A stretch of 7,592 nt of DNA from Candidatus Hydrogenedentota bacterium (lineage in GTDB: Bacteria > UBA8481 > J006): positions 1-7,592 of the forward strand of contig RFFU01000073.1 in NCBI GenBank assembly GCA_003697085.1, written 5' to 3'. Both the position numbers and the translations under genes were made by a program. Shown here one piece after another: positions 1 to 6,276 of this stretch. The notes under the pieces were generated by a model. The model was not told where the DNA came from. It saw only the letters and a program-made list of their open reading frames with translations, and did not search any database. Numbering within the stretch: the first letter of the stretch is position 1; each line of letters starts with the position of its first letter.

Positions 1-1
1 G

Positions 2-211
2 AGGATCGAGAAGATTGCTGACATTCTCTTTCGTACGCCGCTATGGACGAGGCCTGTGGTCATCTTTTCGGCGGAGGCGAGGATTAAAGAAGCCGCGCGA
101 GAGTTGGAAAAGGCGTATGAGAAGAGGGGGAAGAGGGCGGAAGTAAGAACGAGGTATTACCGCCGGAAGCGAGGGGGAAGCCGGTACGGACTGATCGAAT
201 GTTGGATATAA
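2..211 (+). CDS. C-terminal fragment of an unrecognised protein (5' end outside window)
   Basis: One reading frame is open from the left edge to a TAA at 209-211, giving the last 69 residues of a protein whose start lies outside the window. The fragment is very basic. It reads as a short hydrophobic strand (RPVVIFSA), then a charged helix rich in Ala, Glu, Lys and Arg, then a second strand, an Arg/Lys/Gly-rich turn and a final strand ending in LIECWI. This strand-helix-strand pattern is loosely like an SPOR or ferredoxin-like fold, but no family motif is present and I do not assign one. Its G+C-rich codon use matches the genes on the right of the window rather than the neighbouring amidotransferase. 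It ends 45 bp before the convergent stop of that gene. The coding call rests on the open frame, codon composition and stop position only. Confidence 0.5.
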   Translation, partial: RIEKIADILFRTPLWTRPVVIFSAEARIKEAARELEKAYEKRGKRAEVRTRYYRRKRGGSRYGLIECWI

Positions 212-240
212 TATATTGAGAAGGCGCTTAAAAGGGGGTG

Positions 241-260
241 TTGAGGTAGGCCCGCCTCAA
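241..260. terminator. Inverted repeat between two convergent gene ends
   Basis: TTGAGG at 241-246 is repeated in reverse complement as CCTCAA at 255-260, giving a 6-bp stem (7 with a G-U pair) around a small G/C-rich loop. It lies between the stop of the rightward fragment and the leftward amidotransferase gene, and overlaps the latter's stop codon at 257-259. The position suits a two-way terminator. There is no good T-run after the stem on the plus strand, and only a TTTT some distance away on the minus strand, so this is at best a weak terminator and may be chance. Confidence 0.3.
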
Positions 261-2173
261 TGCATCATAAAGTCGAGGAGGGGTTCGTCTAAGTCAACGC
301 ATTTTTTTTCCAAGTACTTACGGCTCCAAATCAACAGAGCCAAAAGAGCGTGAAGCCTAACTCCGTGCCGAAGGATTTTGCTTTCTTCTGGTTTCTTCGT
401 GGCTTCGGCGGCGACGTGTTCGCCTAAAAGATATTCGATTGTTTCCTTTTTCGATCGAATATACGAAAAAATCCTTTTCGCTGTGGAGGGATGGTTTCTC
501 AGCCATATGTTAATCGGCATCGCCGGCCCGCTTTTTGGAGCTTCAACGATGTAATTTGGGACCCTGTCGCGAATTAAACGCCGCATCAATCCTTTTTGTC
601 CTCCCCGAAGTTTCATTGTGCTGTCCACCTTCATCATATACTCCACAAGTTCAAAATCGAGAAACGGGTTTCTCCCTTCAATAGAGTAAGCCATTGCTCC
701 TCTGTCAGACTGAACGTTTTGGAAATTTACAACAAAATCATACCCGTAAAATTGCATTGCATTCCAGTAATCCGACTGAACAAGTGAACTTGCCACCTGA
801 ATTGATTTCCTGGAAAGTTCCGTAAGAATCTCTCCTGGTTCGTCATAATCCGCCCCCATTAAATAGGCTGGAATGACGGTGAATCTTTCGGCAAACCACA
901 ATGGAAAATTCGTAAAGGATTTATAAGAAGTGGCGAGCTGGGGATGTAAGCGTGCAATTTGGCGAAAAGCAAATGGAGAATAGAGAAATCGCAGTGAACC
1001 TATTTTGACGAAAATACTCGCGATTTGCCGCATGAGACGTGGTTTCTGGACCAGGTACCCGCCGAAAATCTCATCGCCTCCAACCCCATCCAGCAACACC
1101 TTGACATCCTTTCGGGCTTCACGAGCAAGCAAGTAAAACATAAAAGAGCCATTATTGAAAAGGATTTCATCGTGTAGGGCGGCGATTCTCACGATATTTT
1201 TTTGATAGACATCAAAATCAATTTCTACGCGGTGGTGTCGAGCAAAGGGGAGTTCTTTGGCCAGTTGGGAACTGTTACGATTGTCAACGTCAGCCGGTTG
1301 AAGTATTTCCTTCCCCCTAAATACCGCCGTATAAAGGTGGAAAGGCCTTCCGTATTTTTTGCAAGCTGTGGATACGATTAGAGAAGAATCAAGGCCCCCA
1401 CTGATATAACCGCCGATAGGCACATCCGCCCGAAGTCGAAGCGATACAGATCTGTCAAATAACCGAAAAAAATTTTTCCGAACCTCATCCTCACTTGTAA
1501 CTATTCCTGTTATGTTGGGAAAATACCACCGGCGGCTCTCAAGTTTTCCATTTCTGAAAACCACCAGTCGTCCGGCGCCCAGCCTTTTTATTTCTCGAAA
1601 GGGAGTCAAGGGATAAGGATAGCTTGTAATATTTGCCGCAATGCGAATGCTTAGAGGATCAGGTTCCAAATGGATCATTTCGGCCAATCCTTTTAATTCA
1701 GAAGAAAAATAGAGCACGTTTTTCTGATGAGTGTAATACATTGGCCGGACCCCAAACCTATCAACGATAAGAAAACTGCAACCACGTTTATTATCGATTA
1801 TTACCATCGAAAACATTCCGTTGACTTCGTTCAGAAAATTCAAACCCTGTTTTGCATAAAGAAAAGGGACTATTTCAACGTCCGACTGAGATCGAGGGAT
1901 GAAATCACTTTGGTATCTCCGCCTTAATTCCACATAATTATAAATTTCGCCGTTAATAAAAACGTATACATCATCATAAGAAAAGGGTTGCATGCCACGG
2001 TGAGATAAATCATTAATCGAGAGCCGATTGAACGCTACGCGGTAATTGGGGCCGACAGTTATATTTTGCTCGTCCGGGCCCCGATGTTTTATCGCTTTTT
2101 GCGCCGCTTCAAGATTAACATTAATATGCCGGTGTGCACCAGCAAATCCAATATATCCGACAATGCCGCACAT
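257..2173 (-). CDS. asnB: Asparagine synthase (glutamine-hydrolysing) family amidotransferase
   Basis: A complete 638-residue cytosolic enzyme of the AsnB family. The N-terminal class-II glutaminase domain (about 2-200) starts MCGIVG, so Cys2 becomes the nucleophile once Met1 is removed. Glutamine-pocket residues are present: Arg50 (RLSI), RGPD at 31-34, NGEIYN at 74-79 and Asp98 (SQSDVE). The C-terminal synthetase domain has the ATP-pyrophosphatase loop SGGLDSS at 258-264, GVGGDE around Asp367 and a later GRNPFLD block. The family takes ammonia from glutamine to an adenylated carboxylate, classically aspartate to asparagine. Long members also sit in surface-polysaccharide loci, and no neighbour here settles the role. 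The start is supported by GGAGGAG just upstream (complement of 2176-2182) and by the required Cys2. Base composition is clearly lower in G+C than the right-hand genes, and an IS remnant lies upstream, which suggests acquisition. All key residues look intact. The symbol is family-level. Confidence 0.93.
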   Translation of the reverse strand: MCGIVGYIGFAGAHRHINVNLEAAQKAIKHRGPDEQNITVGPNYRVAFNRLSINDLSHRGMQPFSYDDVYVFINGEIYNYVELRRRYQSDFIPRSQSDVEIVPFLYAKQGLNFLNEVNGMFSMVIIDNKRGCSFLIVDRFGVRPMYYTHQKNVLYFSSELKGLAEMIHLEPDPLSIRIAANITSYPYPLTPFREIKRLGAGRLVVFRNGKLESRRWYFPNITGIVTSEDEVRKNFFRLFDRSVSLRLRADVPIGGYISGGLDSSLIVSTACKKYGRPFHLYTAVFRGKEILQPADVDNRNSSQLAKELPFARHHRVEIDFDVYQKNIVRIAALHDEILFNNGSFMFYLLAREARKDVKVLLDGVGGDEIFGGYLVQKPRLMRQIASIFVKIGSLRFLYSPFAFRQIARLHPQLATSYKSFTNFPLWFAERFTVIPAYLMGADYDEPGEILTELSRKSIQVASSLVQSDYWNAMQFYGYDFVVNFQNVQSDRGAMAYSIEGRNPFLDFELVEYMMKVDSTMKLRGGQKGLMRRLIRDRVPNYIVEAPKSGPAMPINIWLRNHPSTAKRIFSYIRSKKETIEYLLGEHVAAEATKKPEESKILRHGVRLHALLALLIWSRKYLEKKCVDLDEPLLDFMMH

Positions 2174-2230
2174 TTCTCCTCCAAGGCGTCTCCAAAGCCC
2201 TTTATAGGAAGTGATTGGAACGCAAAGGAA

Positions 2231-2258
2231 ATAATACTGACGAAAACAATGCCGTCAA
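2231..2258 (-). promoter_or_regulatory. Probable sigma70-type promoter for the amidotransferase gene
   Basis: On the minus strand TTGACG (complement of 2253-2258; five of six consensus bases) is followed after 16 bp by TATTAT (complement of 2231-2236; five of six). Transcription would begin near 2224 and give a leader of about 50 nt before the start codon at 2173. No transcript evidence is available. The AT-rich setting makes chance matches possible, but the spacing, orientation and distance are all right. Confidence 0.5.
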
Positions 2259-2264
2259 ATTTTC

Positions 2265-2316
2265 GGAGGAACCTCCTTCCGCCGGGTCGTGTTATGCCTC
2301 CCTTAGCACCCGGCGG
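2265..2316. repeat. 12-bp palindrome next to a 9-bp perfect hairpin
   Basis: GGAGGAACCTCC at 2265-2276 is a perfect palindrome. Three bases on, CCGCCGGGT at 2279-2287 is matched by ACCCGGCGG at 2308-2316, a perfect GC-rich stem with a 20-nt loop. Neither arm is followed by a T-run, so this is not a classical intrinsic terminator. It lies upstream of the predicted promoter of the amidotransferase gene and would not be in that mRNA. It could be the end structure of an older transcript, a protein-binding site, or a REP-like element. Confidence 0.5.
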
Positions 2317-2468
2317 TCTTGAAAGCGGAAACGAGATGTCTTCGAAGGTATCCTGTGGGGCCTCCGCTCGGTTGTGCGGTGGAAAGATCCGCCGGACAAG
2401 AATCCAAGTCCCAGCACCTGCTGGCTCCGACACGAGTACTGCCAAGAGGAGGGCGTGTGGCTGAAATT

Positions 2469-3192
2469 TTAGCGCGGAAAAATAAAGTTTTTCCCGGTGT
2501 CGTCACTTTTGACGAGGTGGATAACCAACTTCTTTAGCGAGCGTCTTCCATGAATCAGCGAAAGTGGACTTTTGGGACGCACCTCCCGTGTTGGAGTCGG
2601 AATTGATTCGAGGTGTTTCGATTCAGGTTGCCAATTTGAAGCAGTGAATTCGAACGCGGGTTCGATCGTAAACACAATTTGGACGGCGTCCTCCGTTAAG
2701 CGCAGGAGAGATTCACGCGCGTGATGGACGACTCGACCAACGGTATTGAACGGTTTAAAGCGTAAACGCTTTGGTTTTGCTTTCGCGAACTCTTTCGGCA
2801 ACGCGAGTTTGCGTAGCGCGGAAAGTAAATTGTAGAGAATCGTGTTCGCTCTAAACCACGCCGCCTTCGCACCGAATCTTTTGCTCGGAATAACGCCGCC
2901 TGCGAACTCGTTTCCGACCACACCGTGAACATGCTCGAACGTCCCTGCTTTCTTGCGATGCCACTGTAATATGTTCAAGCCATCCCCCTCGCGATTCGCC
3001 ACGATCGCGAAATGTTTTCGATCGGTCCCATCCGAAAAAACTCCCCTTGTTTCTTGATGATGCGAATGGCCAGGTAGCGGCGTTTAGGACACTCATCCAT
3101 CTTCGAAGCATACCCTCCGGCGTGAGCCGTGATCAGAGAATGATTAGATTTGGATTGAGTTCGAAGGAAAGTCTGTTTGCTTTCGCTGTCAT
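2469..3192 (-). pseudogene. Broken IS1380-family transposase
   Basis: Read leftward, an ATG at 3192 opens MTAKANRLSFELNPNLI, but this frame stops at 3133-3135. The next frame continues with ITAHAGG, which in this family follows closely on the N-terminus, and then jumps to CPKRRYLAIRIIKKQGEFF, which belongs far downstream in a full protein. A second shift at the A6 run 3035-3040 moves into a third frame: SDGTDRKHFAIVANREGDG, then WHRKKAGTFEHVHGVV, SKRFGAKAAWFRANTILYNL, LSALRKLALP and RLRFKPFNTVGRVVHHARES. These are the conserved C-terminal blocks of IS1380-type DDE transposases. Family resemblance fades around 2690, and the frame runs past the left inverted end to a TAA at 2469-2471, so the original stop is also lost. 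The middle, with most of the catalytic core, is missing (junction near 3085-3120). At least two frameshifts and a large deletion make it non-functional. Confidence 0.8.
2504..2518 (+). repeat. Left terminal inverted repeat of the IS1380-like remnant
   Basis: CACTTTTGACGAGGT. Its last ten bases, TTGACGAGGT, recur exactly in reverse complement at 3199-3208. This end lies inside the run-on reading frame of the broken transposase. The exact outer boundary is uncertain by a few bases. Confidence 0.6.
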
Positions 3193-3198
3193 GTCGAA

Positions 3199-3213
3199 AC
3201 CTCGTCAATAGGG
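3199..3213 (-). repeat. Right terminal inverted repeat of the IS1380-like remnant
   Basis: On the minus strand this reads CCCTATTGACGAGGT, matching the left end at 13 of 15 positions. The transposase ATG follows six bases further in (3192), the usual arrangement at the promoter-proximal end of such an element. Confidence 0.6.
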
Positions 3214-3222
3214 AATTTTCGC

Positions 3223-3243
3223 GTTTCACCCGCTGGGTGAAAC
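3223..3243. terminator. Perfect 9-bp hairpin beside the IS right end, possible terminator
   Basis: GTTTCACCC at 3223-3231 and GGGTGAAAC at 3235-3243 form a perfect stem with a 3-nt loop. On the plus strand TTTTT follows after about eight bases, which resembles an imperfect intrinsic terminator for rightward transcription. No rightward gene precedes it closely, so it may instead shield the downstream operon from transcription entering through the IS remnant, or be a relic of an interrupted locus. Confidence 0.4.
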
Positions 3244-3296
3244 AGCAATTTCCTTTTTAACACTCCTGAAGCGACTGTAAAAGGTATTTTTCCAGA

Positions 3297-3312
3297 TCTC
3301 CGTGTCTCCGTG
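3297..3312 (+). repeat. Tandem 8-mer TCTCCGTG x2
   Basis: TCTCCGTG occurs twice head to tail at 3297-3304 and 3305-3312, then continues TTTCA. I recall similar strings (CTCCGTGTCTCCGTG, or CACGGAGACACGGAG on the other strand) from intergenic DNA of many unrelated bacteria. That link is from memory and not shown by this window. There are only two copies and no regulatory role is evident. Confidence 0.45.
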
Positions 3313-3508
3313 TTTCATATTCCTCGGGGAATGAGGGAACGGCATTTCACCTTGATCAACGAGTAGTTCCATATTTATTTATACGTTTCATCTCGGTGGC
3401 TCTATCTCGGCACGGGGGATTCCGGATCACATATTGTGAAATCGCGGCGGCCATACTTGAAAACCTGGACTTGAAATGGTGAAAGTCATATTCTCCTCCG
3501 GTGGAAGC

Positions 3509-3512
3509 AGGA
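3509..3512 (+). promoter_or_regulatory. Ribosome binding site deciding the GAF-HD-GYP start
   Basis: AGGA lies six bases before the ATG at 3519. The longer option, a GTG at 3501, has no purine-rich site before it; the sequence there is CTCCTCC (3493-3499), the complement of a Shine-Dalgarno. The ATG is therefore preferred, shortening the protein by six residues. Confidence 0.5.
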
Positions 3513-3518
3513 ACGAGG

Positions 3519-5237
3519 ATGGTACGCGCCGAAGAGAAGAGAGGTCGGATCGGGGAAAGTGTGTCGGGACTTCCGACACGGCATGAATTGTTGTTGTATC
3601 GCCGCGTGATCAAACTCGTGAACGAGGATTTTCACGTGGACGACCTTGCGCGCTTGCCTGAGTTTTACCGCCATCTGGTGGGATTGGCGGTGGAAATCAC
3701 CGAGTCAAGCGGAGGATCCCTCTTTTTCAGTGAGATGAATAGGGGAGGCATCATTTCGATTGCGGCTTACGAAAAAGAAGACATCGCCGTTCCCGGAAGG
3801 CGTTTTCGGGCGGGAGAAGGTGTTGCGGGAGAAGCCTTCCAAAGCGGCCGGGTCGAAGTTCATTCTCCGGATAAACCGCATCCGAAATTTGTAACGCTTT
3901 CTTCGGGGAAGTACGGGGCTCTGATGGCGGCTCCCATCGCCGTTCCCGGGCAAAAACCGGAAGGCATCCTGTGTGTCTATCGGCGTGACCCGGAGCCCTA
4001 CACGGTGGTCGAAATATCGTTGTTGGAAACGCTGGGGAAGATTATCGTCTCGATCCTCCGTCTCGTGAGACTCTCCCATGATCTCGCCGATTCGAACCGC
4101 CACCTTCTCGATTCGCTGGAGTGTTCCGGAGCGCTTTATTCGCTTTCCCTCAAGGTCGGCGATCGTCGTTCGGTTTCCGAAATACTTCAGGAGGTCGTGG
4201 TATCCTTTTCCCGGTTGTTCGGGATCGAGCGCGTCGCGGTACTTCTGAAACGGGGAGATCATCTTGTTGTCGAGATCGCGGAGGGATTACCCGAGCGCCT
4301 CGGTGCCGGAAAGGTCGTGCCTCTCGAAGCGGCCGGAGAGAAGGCGGAATCGAGGATACGAACGACGGAATCGAAGATTCTGAGGGCGATCAACACGTGT
4401 TTGACAGAGCGAAGACCGATCTTTTCGGAGCATACGGGAGATACTCTGACTCCTTCCCGCCGGATCGGAGATTTCGTCGTTTTTCCGCTGTTTTCGGGAA
4501 GGACGTTGTTGGGGTGCGTGGTGGTGGCTCACGGTCCCGCCGCCAGCATTCAATTCGACGAGAAAGAGATCGATTCAATGAAGGAATTCGTTTCGGGTAT
4601 CGGTTTGTCGATCGAGCAGGCGCGGGCGCTGGAAATCAACGAACGCGCCTACCGCGCGGCAATCCGGGCCATTGCCGATTCGCTTGAGACGCGAGACCAA
4701 GATTCCAAGGGACATTCAGCGCGTCTTGTTCGTTACGCGAATCATATCGCCGAACGCCTGGGGTTTTCTCCGAAAGACAGGCGGACTCTGGAATTCGCCT
4801 GTCTTCTTCACGATGTCGGGAAATTGGTCATTCAGGACCAGATTCTTTTGAAACCGAAGAAATTGACGGATTCGGAGATGGAGATCATGAAAAAGCATGC
4901 TGAAATCGGAGCGACGATGCTGGAGCGGATCGAATTTCTTCGGGATGCGGCGCCGATCGTGAGGCACCATCACGAACGCTGGGACGGAAACGGTTATCCC
5001 GCGGGGCTTGCCGGGGAGGAGATTCCGTTGGGAGCGCGTATATTGGCCGTGGTGGATGCCTTTGACGCGATGAACCAGACCCGACCTTATTCTCAGGGGA
5101 GGAAGGTCGAGGAAGCGCTGGAAGAGTTGCGCCGTTGCGCCGGGAGCCATTTCGACCCTCGAGTCGTCGAGGCTTTTCTGGATTATCCGTTCGAGGACCT
5201 TCCGAATTCTTCGAGCGATTCTTCCAGTCTGTTTTGA
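3519..5237 (+). CDS. GAF-GAF-HD-GYP cyclic-di-GMP phosphodiesterase
   Basis: A 572-residue soluble protein (578 if the GTG at 3501 is used) with no signal peptide or membrane segment. Two GAF sensor domains span about 50-185 and 215-370, joined by helical linkers, followed by an HD-GYP domain at about 380-560. HD-GYP landmarks are complete: His399 (GHS), His431-Asp432 (HDVGK), His460 (KKHAEIG), His484-His485 (HHER), Gly492-Tyr493-Pro494 (GNGYP) and Asp513 (VVDAFDAM). Proteins with this set usually bind a two- or three-iron centre and hydrolyse c-di-GMP to pGpG or GMP. What the GAF domains sense cannot be read: candidates are a cyclic nucleotide, a small ligand or a redox state. The tail is Ser-rich. 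It is the first gene of a probable operon, 25 bp before nrnA, whose product could consume the pGpG made here. A minority of HD-GYP proteins act on other cyclic dinucleotides, so the substrate is an inference. Confidence 0.92.
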   Translation: MVRAEEKRGRIGESVSGLPTRHELLLYRRVIKLVNEDFHVDDLARLPEFYRHLVGLAVEITESSGGSLFFSEMNRGGIISIAAYEKEDIAVPGRRFRAGEGVAGEAFQSGRVEVHSPDKPHPKFVTLSSGKYGALMAAPIAVPGQKPEGILCVYRRDPEPYTVVEISLLETLGKIIVSILRLVRLSHDLADSNRHLLDSLECSGALYSLSLKVGDRRSVSEILQEVVVSFSRLFGIERVAVLLKRGDHLVVEIAEGLPERLGAGKVVPLEAAGEKAESRIRTTESKILRAINTCLTERRPIFSEHTGDTLTPSRRIGDFVVFPLFSGRTLLGCVVVAHGPAASIQFDEKEIDSMKEFVSGIGLSIEQARALEINERAYRAAIRAIADSLETRDQDSKGHSARLVRYANHIAERLGFSPKDRRTLEFACLLHDVGKLVIQDQILLKPKKLTDSEMEIMKKHAEIGATMLERIEFLRDAAPIVRHHHERWDGNGYPAGLAGEEIPLGARILAVVDAFDAMNQTRPYSQGRKVEEALEELRRCAGSHFDPRVVEAFLDYPFEDLPNSSSDSSSLF

Positions 5238-5262
5238 AGGGGAGAGAGGAAGAAGCGGAGGA

Positions 5263-6267
5263 ATGAGGGAGACACCCTTTACTCGACTGCGTTCTGGTTT
5301 TTGGAGTCGAATCGATGCCGCCGAATCCATAGCGCTTGTCAGTCATATCGATCCGGACGGCGACGCCGTCGGCTCTACACTTGCCCTTTACCACATTCTT
5401 CGCGCCTACGGTAAGGACGTGAACGTGGTAACGCGTCACGCGGTTCCGAAGTTTCTGCGTTTTCTGCCGGGCGCGGAGAAATTCACGCCGGTGAGGGCGG
5501 CCTCGGGGATACCCCGTCCACCGGATCTTGTTATCGTTCTCGATTGTTCCGATCCGGTCCGAGTGGGGGACCTTGTCGCGGTGATCGAAGCGGCGCGGGA
5601 CGTGATCGTGGTGGATCACCATCGGGATGAGGAACGCATACCGGGTTTTCACGTCATCGACGAGACGGCTTCGGCGACGGCCGAGATTCTCTTCGACCTC
5701 TGCTCGGGGAAACTGTCTCGGATGCCGGAAAGTGCGGCATTGGCTCTCTATGTGGGAATCAGCACGGACACGGGCTCGTTCCGCTACGGGAACACCTCCG
5801 CGCGTTCCTTCCGCATTGCGTCGGAACTGATCAAGGCCGGGCGGTTGGACGTACCATTGATCGGGAAATACTGTTTCGCCCGTGAGACCCTCTCGCGCTT
5901 ACGGATCCGCGGCGAGATTTATCGTAAGGTTGTGATCGAGGACAATCTCATTTACGGCGTGATCCGGCCCGCGGAACTGGAGAAGAGGGGATGGGATATA
6001 CAGGAGGCGGAGGGGGTGATCGATGATCTTGCGTTGTGTCCCGAGGTGGAGTACGCGGCCGTTTTGTGGGAATTGGCTCCGGATTATATCCGGGTGCAGC
6101 TGCGCAGTGTTCACGATGAAAGTGTTCTCGAGCCCGCCCGCGCCTTGGGAGGCGGCGGCCACCGCAAGGCCTCGGGAGCACGAATACGCGGCGCGTCGCT
6201 CGAAGAGGTCTTGGAACGGCTGAAGAGGGAGTTGAGGGGAGTCCGGCCGCAAAGAGTGCGTGCTTAG
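5263..6267 (+). CDS. nrnA: NrnA-type DHH/DHHA1 oligoribonuclease / pAp phosphatase
   Basis: A complete 334-residue cytosolic phosphoesterase of the DHH superfamily, subfamily 1. The N-terminal DHH domain carries all metal-binding motifs in order: SHIDPDGDAVGS (27-38), Asp94 in VLDCSD, the DHH triad at 118-120 and Asp169 in GISTDTGSF. The C-terminal DHHA1 substrate-binding domain has GGGGHRKASG at 296-305. NrnA enzymes use Mn2+ to degrade RNAs of two to five nucleotides, including pGpG in several species, and dephosphorylate 3'-phosphoadenosine 5'-phosphate to AMP. The length is typical. The ATG sits directly after GGAGGA, which is too close to serve as its ribosome binding site, but a purine-rich stretch (5241-5252) lies at a workable distance. 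It follows the HD-GYP gene by 25 bp and precedes the phosphodiesterase gene by 9 bp with no terminator, so co-transcription is likely. Confidence 0.95.
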   Translation: MRETPFTRLRSGFWSRIDAAESIALVSHIDPDGDAVGSTLALYHILRAYGKDVNVVTRHAVPKFLRFLPGAEKFTPVRAASGIPRPPDLVIVLDCSDPVRVGDLVAVIEAARDVIVVDHHRDEERIPGFHVIDETASATAEILFDLCSGKLSRMPESAALALYVGISTDTGSFRYGNTSARSFRIASELIKAGRLDVPLIGKYCFARETLSRLRIRGEIYRKVVIEDNLIYGVIRPAELEKRGWDIQEAEGVIDDLALCPEVEYAAVLWELAPDYIRVQLRSVHDESVLEPARALGGGGHRKASGARIRGASLEEVLERLKRELRGVRPQRVRA

Positions 6268-6276
6268 CCGCCGCCA

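Larger units (their letters stand above)
2174..2503. other. Intergenic region between the amidotransferase gene and the IS remnant
   Basis: These 330 bases hold the ribosome binding site and probable promoter of the leftward gene, a palindrome and a GC-rich hairpin (listed separately). From about 2320 to 2460 there is G+C-rich sequence that is open in several frames on both strands, but none of the translations shows a recognisable domain, a good start with ribosome binding site, or continuity into a neighbour. A short hairpin of six pairs (CCAGCA..TGCTGG) lies near 2415. I call no gene here. The stretch could be a remnant of whatever the insertion sequence interrupted. Confidence 0.5.
2504..3213 (-). 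mobile_element. Internally deleted IS1380-family insertion sequence remnant
   Basis: About 710 bp are bounded by inverted ends: CACTTTTGACGAGGT at 2504-2518 and, in reverse complement, CCCTATTGACGAGGT at 3199-3213 (13 of 15 identical, with the inner 10 bases perfect). Between them, on the minus strand, lie the start of a transposase seven bases inside the right end and a block typical of IS1380-family (DDE group 1) transposase C-termini. Full elements of the family are roughly twice this length, and the central part of the transposase is absent. No target-site duplication is evident outside the ends. The element cannot encode its own working transposase, although the ends might still be used by one supplied from elsewhere. 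Family assignment rests on recognising protein motifs by eye. Confidence 0.75.
3214..3518. other. Intergenic region between the IS remnant and the GAF-HD-GYP gene
   Basis: These 305 bases hold a hairpin (3223-3243), a tandem 8-mer (3297-3312) and the start region of the rightward operon. I see no gene. An AT-rich patch at about 3368-3386 is the best place for a promoter: TTGATC at 3353-3358 stands 18 bp before TATTTA, but the -10 match is poor. The promoter of the operon is therefore not identified with confidence. Confidence 0.5.

Noticed and set aside
2308-2335. CCCGGCGGT followed by GAAAGCGG, which recalls part of an FMN riboswitch
   Set aside because: The other conserved parts of that aptamer are missing, and no riboflavin gene lies downstream on that strand. 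The match is explained by the hairpin arm.
2089-2445. Leftward 118-residue open frame overlapping the start of the amidotransferase gene
   Set aside because: It overlaps the amidotransferase start by 85 bases and runs through the predicted promoter and hairpin. It has no recognisable motif or supported start. The overlapping plus-strand frame 2066-2464 fails for the same reasons.
2495-3222. Target-site duplication flanking the IS remnant
   Set aside because: Comparing the bases immediately outside 2504 and 3213 gives no convincing 4-5 bp direct repeat, so none is claimed.
3501-3518. GTG start extending the GAF-HD-GYP protein by six residues
   Set aside because: No ribosome binding site precedes it, whereas the ATG at 3519 has AGGA at good spacing. 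The difference does not affect any domain.
4885-5652. Long leftward open frame, together with others at 4716-5330, 5899-6669 and 6724-7455
   Set aside because: They lie antisense to the three well-supported rightward genes. Their translations are Arg/Pro/His-rich with no domain, as expected of shadow frames in G+C-rich DNA.
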